DNA of 6,314 nt from Gammaproteobacteria bacterium (GTDB lineage Bacteria > Pseudomonadota > Gammaproteobacteria > GCA-001735895), in NCBI GenBank assembly GCA_029864065.1, contig JAOTUD010000179.1, positions 1-6,314 on the forward strand, given 5' to 3'. Below, in pieces: positions 1 to 5,874 of this stretch; within the stretch, counting starts at the first letter, position 1, and the number at the start of each line of letters is the position of its first letter. The notes beneath the pieces are model-generated. The model was given only the letters and a program-made list of their open reading frames with translations. It searched no databases and had not been told where the DNA came from. Made by a program: the position numbers and the translations under genes.

Positions 1-76
1 AGGGTAAACATCTGTCCGGGGCGATACGATATCCTGAACCCCCCTCGTCAACAACCCGAATTAAAACGAGACAGCA

Positions 77-205
77 ATGAAAACCAGAAGACCAGACATA
101 CCCGTGATTCAGGCCAACCGGCAATTAGATACCGCCTGCCGCAAGCTTTCACGGAGGATCTATAAAGGCTTTCCCGGTTATCGCTTGTCCAGGGGCGGCG
201 CATGA
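77..205 (+). CDS. Doubtful 42-codon ORF overlapping the amidase start
   Basis: An ATG at 77 opens a 42-codon frame that ends in a TGA at 203-205. It overlaps the amidase start as ATGA, the arrangement typical of translational coupling. The peptide would be short and basic (many Arg and Lys), with no membrane segment or motif I recognise. An in-frame stop at 62-64 rules out a longer version. The only Shine-Dalgarno-like sequence ahead of the ATG is a weak purine run (GAGACAG, 68-74). The overlap could be chance, since another frame is also open over much of 1-162. Treat it as a possible leader ORF, not an established gene. Confidence 0.18.
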   Translation: MKTRRPDIPVIQANRQLDTACRKLSRRIYKGFPGYRLSRGGA

Positions 206-1557
206 ACGGTCTGCGGGCTTTATCGGGCGCGCTGCAGACCGGCCAAACCACCGCGATCGAGCTGCTGGAACGGGCGCTGGAGCGCGCCCACCGCTCAAAG
301 TCGGTATTTATTTCGATCAATCCGGGGCTCGCGAACCTGGCCTACTCGATCGATCGGGCGCGCAAAAAATCGCCGGCAGTGCCGCCGCTGGCCGGTATCC
401 CGATCGCATTAAAGGATTTATTCAACGTCCGCAACGAACTGACGCTGGCCGGCTCCGTGGTGCGCAAGCATTACGCCGAGCCGGAAAGCGCCGACGCCGA
501 GGTCGTCGCACAGCTGCGCGCGGCGGGGCTGCTGTTCTTCGGCCGCACCAACATGAGCGAGTTCGCCTTTTCCGGTATCGGCAAAAACCCGCACTACGGC
601 ACGCCGCTGTCGATCTGGGACCGGGATACCGGGCGCCTGCCGGGCGGCTCGTCGTCGGGCAGCGCCGTCGCCGTCGCCGAGGGTATCGTGCCGGCGGCGC
701 TCGGTTCCGATACCGCCGGCTCCTGCCGTATTCCGGCCGCGTTCAACGGCGTCGTCGGGGTCAAGCCGAGCCACGGCCGCATGTCGCTGGCCGGCATCTA
801 CCCGCTGTCGCCGACGCTCGACGCACCGGGCCCGCTCGCGGTCGATGTCGACAGCTGTTTTATCCTCGACCAGTTGATGTGCGCCGGGATAAAACCCGAC
901 GAAGACCTGCCACGGCTGCAGCCGGAGAATCTCGCGGCACTCAAATTCATCGTTCCCGACGCGCGCGTGATGACGCAGCTGGACGAAGCGGTGAAATCGG
1001 CATTCGAGCGCAGCATCGAATTGCTGCAAGCTGGTGGCGCCGTTATCGAACGGCAGCCTATGCCGGTGCTCGATCATTGCGACGATTTTTTCATCGAGCG
1101 ACCGCTGGTGGTTTACGAAGTCTGGCAGCATCATCGCGAGATGCTGGCGCAGCATCCCGGGGAATACGACCCGTTCGTCGCCACGCGCATCGCGGCGGGC
1201 GCCGACATCAGCGACGTCGAGCAGCGGCAGCGCTATCGCGAAAGGGCGCAAATCGTTGCCGACTTCAAGCGGGAGTTCGCCGGGTTCGGGGCCGACGCGC
1301 TGCTCTACCCGACCGTCGCCTGCGTGCCGCCCGCGCTTGCCGAAACCGACGACGCAGACGCTGCGCGCAGGGTCAACCTGCGCTGCCTGCGCAATACCGC
1401 GACCGTCAATTACTTCGACGGTTGTTCGATCAGCCTGCCCTGCCACGACGCGGGAGACGCTCCGGTCGGGCTGATGCTCTCGTCGAAAAACGGGGACGAC
1501 GAAAAACTGTACCGAATCGCCGCCGCGATCGAGGCCGTGATCGCGGCCGGGGCCTGA
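202..1557 (+). CDS. Amidase signature family hydrolase
   Basis: This is a predicted cytoplasmic amide-bond hydrolase of the amidase signature family, 451 residues, a normal length. The Ser-cisSer-Lys catalytic set is visible: Lys71 in GIPIALKDLF, the cis-Ser at Ser150 in the PGGSSSGS loop (147-154), and the nucleophile Ser174 in GSDTAGSCRIPAAF (169-182). GVVGVKPSHGR follows at 183-193. The N-terminus (LSGALQTGQTTAIELLERAL) is the usual first helix pair, so the protein is complete. The start at 202 has AGGGG at 191-195, six bases upstream, and an in-frame stop at 163-165 blocks extension. The ThrAlaGly form of the nucleophile motif, instead of the commoner ThrGlyGly, also occurs in allophanate hydrolases (AtzF-like), but the C-terminal domain of full allophanate hydrolases is absent. 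There is no sign of a GatCAB context. The substrate cannot be read from sequence. A role in releasing an amine for the downstream enzymes is only a guess from location. Confidence 0.93.
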   Translation: MNGLRALSGALQTGQTTAIELLERALERAHRSKSVFISINPGLANLAYSIDRARKKSPAVPPLAGIPIALKDLFNVRNELTLAGSVVRKHYAEPESADAEVVAQLRAAGLLFFGRTNMSEFAFSGIGKNPHYGTPLSIWDRDTGRLPGGSSSGSAVAVAEGIVPAALGSDTAGSCRIPAAFNGVVGVKPSHGRMSLAGIYPLSPTLDAPGPLAVDVDSCFILDQLMCAGIKPDEDLPRLQPENLAALKFIVPDARVMTQLDEAVKSAFERSIELLQAGGAVIERQPMPVLDHCDDFFIERPLVVYEVWQHHREMLAQHPGEYDPFVATRIAAGADISDVEQRQRYRERAQIVADFKREFAGFGADALLYPTVACVPPALAETDDADAARRVNLRCLRNTATVNYFDGCSISLPCHDAGDAPVGLMLSSKNGDDEKLYRIAAAIEAVIAAGA

Positions 1558-1713
1558 GCCAAAACGGGGCATCCCGCACCACGACCGGGCGTGGATTGCA
1601 CCAAATGAAATCATATCCTCACTTTCCGGGGAAAAAGTTGCGCCCTGTTGCCGAGTGACTAGGATTGTCCCACGCCTTGCCATTCACGGGCGTAACGCAA
1701 ACCGATTCAAACT

Positions 1714-1718
1714 GGAGG
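1714..1718 (+). promoter_or_regulatory. Ribosome binding site GGAGG of the small frameshifted gene
   Basis: GGAGG lies eight bases upstream of the ATG at 1727, the best Shine-Dalgarno match and spacing in the window. It fixes the start of the small gene and supports that this stretch is or was translated, although the reading frame is interrupted about 60-70 bases later. Confidence 0.6.
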
Positions 1719-1726
1719 ATATCGAT

Positions 1727-1947
1727 ATGCAATGTTACCAAACCCTGGCGACGACCACGCTGGTCGCGAATACCCTCGATGAATTACCGGGCGTCAGCAC
1801 CACTTGCCTCCCAGCGTCGTCGCGGACTGGATGGCGGAAAACGGGATCGAGCCGGAAGACGTGCTGCTGGTGTCGGGCGACGAGGTCAGGACTATCGTCG
1901 AAAACCTGATCCTGCGAAACCTGCCGAAAATAGCGCACGCGGCCTAG
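1727..1947 (+). pseudogene. Small gene of about 73 residues split by an apparent -1 frameshift
   Basis: From the ATG at 1727, preceded by GGAGG, the frame reads MQCYQTLATTTLVANTLDEL and continues to about Gly-Val-Ser near 1798. It then degenerates into Cys/Arg/Ser-rich sequence. The frame one base back is open from 1783 and gives a well-composed acidic stretch from about 1798: HHLPPSVVADWMAENG, then IEPEDVLLVSGDEVRTIVEN, ending KIAHAA with TAG at 1945-1947. Both halves have the GC-rich third positions of the neighbouring genes, and the second half looks like a soluble amphipathic helical segment. Restoring one base between about 1783 and 1830 would give a protein of roughly 73 residues. The cause could be a sequencing error, a real inactivating deletion or recoding, but no X-XXY-YYZ slippery heptamer is evident. 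I do not recognise the family. The gene converges on the regulator gene, 19 bases away, with no clear terminator hairpin between them. Confidence 0.5.
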
Positions 1948-1966
1948 CCGGGCCGCGGTCGAAAGA

Positions 1967-2587
1967 CTAGGGGCGCAGCGTGATCGGCGTGTTGGCCCAG
2001 ATCACGACGGTTTCGTCGCTGTCCGAGGGATTGGCATAACGGTGCTGCAGGCGGCTCTCGAACGAAAAGCTGTCGCCGGCACCGAGCAGGTGGACGCGGC
2101 CGTCGATGGTCAGCTCGAGGGTGCCCGACAGCACCAGGCCCGCTTCTTCGCCGTGGTGCGCGTAGCTGTCGTCCCTGGTCGAAGCGCCCGGCTCGTAACG
2201 GGATATGCCGAGCGCGAGCTCGCCATTGAGGTTGGCCGATAACAGGTAATCGTGCAGGCCCAGGTACTCGGTGCCGCTGAGTTCGGAATAGGTCAGACGG
2301 CGCCGGTTTTGCTCACGAACAATGTATTCGCGTTCATCGGCCGAGCCGGCCGTATCCTCCGGAAAGAACCAGCCGATATGCACCGTCAGGGCCTCGGAAA
2401 TATCCTGCAGCGCGGCCACCGATGGCCTGGTCAGGTTTCGCTCGACCTGGCTCAGGAACCCGACCGACTTGCCGGTCGCGGCGGCCAGCTGCAGCAGCGT
2501 CAAACCGCGCACCTTGCGCAATTGCCTGATCTCGTTGCCGAGGTCTGCGAGCGGCTGGTGCCGCGGCTGGCTGGCGCCGGTCCCCAT
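1967..2587 (-). CDS. Xre-family transcriptional regulator with C-terminal cupin domain
   Basis: This is a 206-residue DNA-binding regulator of the HTH-cupin type (the PuuR/SutR-like architecture). The Xre helix-turn-helix spans about residues 15-72: LGNEIRQLRKVRGLTLLQLA, then the recognition region GKSVGFLSQVERNLTRPSVA. A cupin_2 barrel covers about 125-200, with the metal or ligand motif HHGEEAG (144-150), the LSGTLELTIDG strand pair, AGDSFSF (170-176) and His182 in LQHRYANP. The cupin presumably senses a small metabolite. The ATG follows directly on the TAA of the upstream flavoenzyme gene (TAA then ATG, zero spacing). A GGGAG lies six bases ahead, inside the last codons of that gene, so the two are very likely one translationally coupled mRNA. 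Co-transcription with a catabolic enzyme and a palindrome at the head of the operon suggest local, autogenous control. Whether it represses or activates cannot be told. Confidence 0.9.
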   Translation of the reverse strand: MGTGASQPRHQPLADLGNEIRQLRKVRGLTLLQLAAATGKSVGFLSQVERNLTRPSVAALQDISEALTVHIGWFFPEDTAGSADEREYIVREQNRRRLTYSELSGTEYLGLHDYLLSANLNGELALGISRYEPGASTRDDSYAHHGEEAGLVLSGTLELTIDGRVHLLGAGDSFSFESRLQHRYANPSDSDETVVIWANTPITLRP

Positions 2588-4537
2588 TTATATCTCCCAG
2601 GCCAGGCGCAAGCCCTCGAGCACGGCTTCCTCGACCGTGCGCGGCGCGACGGCGTCGCCGATACAGGCTATCTCGAAGCTACCTGTTTTCCCGGCCCAAC
2701 CGTAATCGCGGAGCGAACGTGGCGCGTAGCAACTGACAACGGTATCGACGTTTTCGCAGACGATCGACTCGCCCCCGGTCATGTGCTGAAACAACGCGCT
2801 GCCGTCGATCGCCCCGTAAAAGCGCGCGTACGGAATCATCTCGACGCCGAGACCGTGCAAAACGCCTATCCAGTGGTCGCGCACGATCGCCTGGATCGAT
2901 TCGCCGGCTACGCTGCCGCCCGATAACAGGCGCACGTAATGCCCGTCGCGGGCCAGCTTTTCGGCGACGCCGAGCCCGTTCCAGTCGCAGGACCAGTCGG
3001 CGATGACGACGTTTTTACCGGGTCTCGCGTCGCCGCGAATCACCGACCAGGCGTCGACCATGTCGACGCCATCGACCTCGGCCTCGGGCAGACGCGTGAC
3101 GGCGCCGGTGGCGATGACGACGTGATCCGGGGCAAAGTCGCGCAGGGTCGCCTCGTCCGGGATGGAATTCAGGTGTAGCCTGACCCCGGCCTGGCGCAGT
3201 TCCCGCTGCAGGTTGGTGGTGACGCCGCCAAATTCGGCGCGTCCGGGCAAGGCCTCGGCGAGGTTTACCTGGCCGCCCAGGCGCGCATCACGTTCGTGCA
3301 GTTCGACCTCGTGCCCGCGCTGCGCGGCGACCACGGCCGCTTTCATTCCGGCCGGACCGCCACCGATCACGAGTACCTTTTTGGGCGTCGCTGCCGGCTG
3401 CATTTTTCCCAGCCTGTGCTCGCGCCCGCTGTGCGGATTCTGGATACAGGATACCGGGTAATGCGCGAGCCGGTGGCCAACGCAGGCCTGGTTGCAGCCG
3501 ACACATGCGCGAATATCCTCGGCCTGCCCCTGCGCCATCTTGTTGACGAAATCCGGATCGGCGATCAGCGCCCGCGCCATTCCAACCATGTCCGCCTGGC
3601 CCGAATCGACGATCTGCGCGGCCAGCTGCGGCTGGTTGATACGACCAGCCACCAGCACCGGCCTGGTGACCGCCTGCCTCAGACGCGCGGCGTCGGCAGC
3701 GACAAATCCCTGCGCAACCGACATCGGCGGAAACACGTGTATCCAGCCTTCGGGCGATGACGAGGACCCCGAAATCACGCTGAAGTAATCGATGTTGCCG
3801 TCGCCTTCGAGCAGCTTGCAGACCTCGATCACTTCGTCGGCCGGCAAGCCTTTCGCGGTTTTTTCGTCCAGGGTAATGCGCACCCCGAGCGTTTTATGCG
3901 TTCCCATCCTGGCGCGGCAGCGGTTGATGATCTCGCGCAGGAAGCGCACGCGATTTTCGCGGCTGCCGCCGAATTCATCCTCGCGCCGGTTGGTTTGCGG
4001 ATTCAGGAACTGGGCGATCAGGTAACCCATGCTGGCCAGGATTTCGACGCCGTCGAGGTCGGCATCGACGAGACGGCCAGCCGCGTCGACGTAGCTTGCG
4101 ACGAGTTCCCAGACCATCTCGTTAGGCATCGGCACCGGCACCACCCGGTAACGCTCGTCGGGCATGTCGGAAGCGGAGTAACTGAGCGGCCGCGATCCGT
4201 CGTGACTCAGGCGCACTCCGCGGCCGGCATGGAACAGTTGGCCGAACACCGGGGTGCCCTCGGCACGGCAGCATTCGGCGAGCCGGTTCAGGCCGGCGAT
4301 GATCCGGTCGCTGCCGGCATAGAGGAAAGCCTCCTCGAATCCGTAACTCGGATGCACGGTCATGCTTTCCATGATGATCAGGCCGACGCCGCCGCGCGCG
4401 CGCGCCTGGTGGTACGCGATCAAATCGTCGCTGACGACACCGTGATGACCCAGCGTGGTGCCATGCGGGGGATTGAAGATGCGATTAGGCACACGGGTCG
4501 GCCCCAGGTCCAGGGGCTGCAATAGTTGCTCGTACAT
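2588..4537 (-). CDS. TMADH/DgcA-like FMN, 4Fe-4S and FAD oxidoreductase (probable N-demethylase)
   Basis: This is a multidomain flavoenzyme of the old-yellow-enzyme plus pyridine-nucleotide-oxidoreductase type, which includes trimethylamine dehydrogenase, dimethylglycine demethylase DgcA, N-methylproline demethylase and 2,4-dienoyl-CoA reductase. It has 649 residues from the chosen start. The FMN TIM barrel covers about 1-335 (NPPHGT at 22-27, QFLNPQTNRREDEFGGSREN at 176-195). The cluster motif CX2CX3CX11C is Cys345, Cys348, Cys352 and Cys364. The dinucleotide fold VLVIGGGPAG is at 388-397 and the closing FAD motif IACIGDAV at 623-630. The Tyr/His-Gly-Ala-His motif before GYL is replaced by Leu167-Ala-Ser-Met170. 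I chose the ATG at 4537 because YEQLLQPLDLG is the usual family N-terminus. The in-frame ATG at 4582 would add 15 atypical residues and start inside the palindrome; neither start has a good Shine-Dalgarno. Being divergent from a Rieske oxygenase suggests demethylation of a tertiary or secondary amine. Dienoyl-CoA reductase activity is less likely but not excluded. Confidence 0.88.
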   Translation of the reverse strand: MYEQLLQPLDLGPTRVPNRIFNPPHGTTLGHHGVVSDDLIAYHQARARGGVGLIIMESMTVHPSYGFEEAFLYAGSDRIIAGLNRLAECCRAEGTPVFGQLFHAGRGVRLSHDGSRPLSYSASDMPDERYRVVPVPMPNEMVWELVASYVDAAGRLVDADLDGVEILASMGYLIAQFLNPQTNRREDEFGGSRENRVRFLREIINRCRARMGTHKTLGVRITLDEKTAKGLPADEVIEVCKLLEGDGNIDYFSVISGSSSSPEGWIHVFPPMSVAQGFVAADAARLRQAVTRPVLVAGRINQPQLAAQIVDSGQADMVGMARALIADPDFVNKMAQGQAEDIRACVGCNQACVGHRLAHYPVSCIQNPHSGREHRLGKMQPAATPKKVLVIGGGPAGMKAAVVAAQRGHEVELHERDARLGGQVNLAEALPGRAEFGGVTTNLQRELRQAGVRLHLNSIPDEATLRDFAPDHVVIATGAVTRLPEAEVDGVDMVDAWSVIRGDARPGKNVVIADWSCDWNGLGVAEKLARDGHYVRLLSGGSVAGESIQAIVRDHWIGVLHGLGVEMIPYARFYGAIDGSALFQHMTGGESIVCENVDTVVSCYAPRSLRDYGWAGKTGSFEIACIGDAVAPRTVEEAVLEGLRLAWEI

Positions 4538-4565
4538 GGGAACTTGCCGGTGAAATCGCTTGAAA

Positions 4566-4595
4566 AAATGAAAAATTAACATTAGTTTTTCATTT
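4566..4595. promoter_or_regulatory. Near-perfect 30-bp palindrome, candidate operator between divergent genes
   Basis: The arms AAATGAAAAA (4566-4575) and TTTTTCATTT (4586-4595) are exact reverse complements. Inside them TAA (4577-4579) pairs with TTA (4582-4584), giving dyad symmetry around 4580/4581 with one mismatch pair and a two-base centre. It lies in the AT-rich 89-bp gap between the flavoenzyme and Rieske starts. It sits directly downstream of the predicted leftward start site and covers a possible rightward -35, the position expected of a shared operator. The Xre-cupin protein encoded in the leftward operon is the obvious candidate binder. A terminator role is unlikely at this position. 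Confidence 0.65.
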
Positions 4596-4604
4596 ACGCA
4601 AAAT
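4576..4604 (+). promoter_or_regulatory. Possible rightward promoter for the Rieske gene
   Basis: TTAACA (4576-4581, five of six matches to TTGACA) is followed 17 bases later by CAAAAT (4599-4604, four of six matches to TATAAT). The -35 would lie at the centre of the palindrome, so a protein bound there would block it. An overlapping TATACC at 4605-4610 is an alternative -10. This is a weak call in AT-rich sequence where chance matches are common. Confidence 0.3.
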
Positions 4605-4608
4605 TATA
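4603..4608 (-). promoter_or_regulatory. Consensus -10 hexamer of the leftward promoter
   Basis: Read on the minus strand this is TATAAT, an exact sigma-70 -10 hexamer. A start site about seven bases downstream would be near 4596, at the edge of the palindrome, leaving a leader of about 60 bases to the ATG at 4537. The -35 is poor (GGCATT at 17-base spacing), which suggests a weak promoter or one needing help. Confidence 0.5.
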
Positions 4609-4626
4609 CCGGCAAAATTTCAAACA

Positions 4627-5817
4627 ATGCCCCGACTCAGCGCCGACCAGCAACAGGTAAAAGTGGATTTCCTGCGACAGGTGCGGGATGGACGGCTCGA
4701 TCGGCCCACTGCGGAAGGTTCCGGTTTGCCCAACCTGACCTATACCTGCCCCGATTTCTACCGGCTCGAGCAGCAGACGGTGTTCCGCAATAACTGGGTA
4801 TTCGCGGGCTTCGCGCACCGGCTGGCCAGGGTCGGTGACATGCTGCCGGTCGAAATTGCCGGGCAACCGGTCGTGCTGGTGAAGTCCGAGGATGGATTTA
4901 TTCGCGCATTTCATAATGCCTGCCGCCATCGCGGCGCGCAACTGGTTACCGGGTGTCGCAACAGCAAGAAATTCGTCTGCCCGAATCATTCCTGGAGTTA
5001 CAGCCTGCAGGGCAAGCTGATCGCACGACCGCATTTCCACGGCGGCGAACAGCATGACATCAATAAATCCGACTGTCATCGCGCCGATCTCGTCGCGCTC
5101 CGTTGCGTTACCTGGCACGACTGGATTTTCGTCAATATCAGCGGCGATGCCGACGATTTCGACGCCTGTATCGAGCCGTTCAGTGCGCAACTGGAAGGTT
5201 ACGATTTCGGCGCGCTCGGGTTTTGCGATACGCTGGAATTCGACCTCGCCGCCAACTGGAAGCTCGCGATCGAAAATTTCATCGAGCCTTACCACGTGTT
5301 CTCCTGTCACCCGTGGTTGAATGGATTCGTCGGCATGGAAGAACGCGAAGCGCCGGTGTTTGACGGCAAGGTGCTGAGCTGCGGGTACGATTTCAAACAA
5401 AGCGATCCCGCGCGTGGCGGCGCGCTGCCCTGGTTCCCCGCCCTGCCCGCCGCGAAACAAAACCGCGGCGACTGGTTCATCCTGTTCCCCAACTTTGGTT
5501 TCGAAATCTTTCCCGACCAGGTCGACGTGTTTGTCGCCTGGCCGCGCGGTCCCGACAGCTGCCGCGAGACCATCGCGCTGTATTTTGTCGGCGACGGCGC
5601 CACCGCCGCGGAATATAGCGAGGCGCGCGCGCTGGTGATGCAGAACTGGAACAATTTGAACCAGGAAGACATCGGCGTCGTCGAGCGCATGCAGCGCGGC
5701 AGAAATTCCGACGGCTTCGACGGCGGCGTGTTGTCGCCTTACTGGGATCCCGTATTGCAGCATTTCGCGCGCCTGCTAGCCGACGCCATCGAGGCCGAGA
5801 CAATACCCGGAAGTTGA
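4627..5817 (+). CDS. Rieske 2Fe-2S oxygenase alpha subunit, quaternary-amine type
   Basis: This is the 396-residue catalytic subunit of a Rieske non-haem iron oxygenase, a normal and complete length. The Rieske cluster ligands are Cys99 and His101 (CRHRG) and Cys118 and His121 (CPNHSW). The usual CPYHGW reads CPNHSW here. The catalytic domain carries NWKLAIENFIEPYHVFSCH (210-228), giving iron ligands His223 and His228, with Asp348 in NQEDIGVVERMQRG as the third. Glu220 sits three residues before His223, where most family members have the Asp that bridges the two metal centres. Glu there is known from carnitine monooxygenase CntA, so a quaternary ammonium substrate (a betaine, stachydrine, choline or carnitine) is favoured over an aromatic one. 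Such enzymes N-demethylate or cleave with O2 and reducing power from a ferredoxin-type reductase, which is not in this window. The start at 4627 has little Shine-Dalgarno. It is divergent from the demethylase-like flavoenzyme, probably under common control. Confidence 0.92.
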   Translation: MPRLSADQQQVKVDFLRQVRDGRLDRPTAEGSGLPNLTYTCPDFYRLEQQTVFRNNWVFAGFAHRLARVGDMLPVEIAGQPVVLVKSEDGFIRAFHNACRHRGAQLVTGCRNSKKFVCPNHSWSYSLQGKLIARPHFHGGEQHDINKSDCHRADLVALRCVTWHDWIFVNISGDADDFDACIEPFSAQLEGYDFGALGFCDTLEFDLAANWKLAIENFIEPYHVFSCHPWLNGFVGMEEREAPVFDGKVLSCGYDFKQSDPARGGALPWFPALPAAKQNRGDWFILFPNFGFEIFPDQVDVFVAWPRGPDSCRETIALYFVGDGATAAEYSEARALVMQNWNNLNQEDIGVVERMQRGRNSDGFDGGVLSPYWDPVLQHFARLLADAIEAETIPGS

Positions 5818-5827
5818 TGCACATCAA
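5814..5827. promoter_or_regulatory. Perfect FNR/Anr-type box
   Basis: TTGATGCACATCAA matches the FNR/Anr/FnrL consensus TTGAT-N4-ATCAA at all ten defined positions. Its TGA (5815-5817) is also the stop codon of the Rieske gene. It lies 47 bases ahead of the HemN-like ATG. TATGCT (5854-5859) is a plausible -10, putting the start site near 5866 and the box centre about 42-46 bases upstream, near the class II activator position. HemN genes are established FNR/Anr targets in several proteobacteria, which supports a real oxygen-responsive site. Confidence 0.7.
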
Positions 5828-5874
5828 GGCAAGCCGCGGAGCAAGGGTTAGTCTATGCTGAAATAACGAGCACC

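Noticed and set aside
1..165. Open frame from position 1 to the TAA at 163-165, possibly the tail of an upstream gene.
   Set aside because: About 54 codons without a stop can occur by chance; the translation is hydrophilic and featureless, and no family signature is visible.
1579..1594. Possible hairpin CCACG/CGTGG downstream of the amidase gene as a terminator.
   Set aside because: The stem is only five pairs and no T-tract follows.
418..1683. Long minus-strand open frame opposite the amidase gene.
   Set aside because: It is the shadow of a GC-rich gene; its translation is Arg/Gly/Asp-rich with no motifs, while the plus strand carries the full amidase signature.
2252..2926. Plus-strand open frame spanning the junction of the regulator and flavoenzyme genes.
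   Set aside because: It is antisense to two well-supported genes, and its composition follows from their codon bias.
4580..4593. Tiny minus-strand ORF Met-Lys-Asn-stop overlapping the ATG at 4582 as TAATG.
   Set aside because: It falls in the palindrome arms, lacks a ribosome binding site, and is most simply explained by the operator sequence.
4594..5763. Long minus-strand open frame opposite the Rieske gene.
   Set aside because: The plus strand has the Rieske and iron-ligand motifs in order; the antisense product has no recognisable domain.
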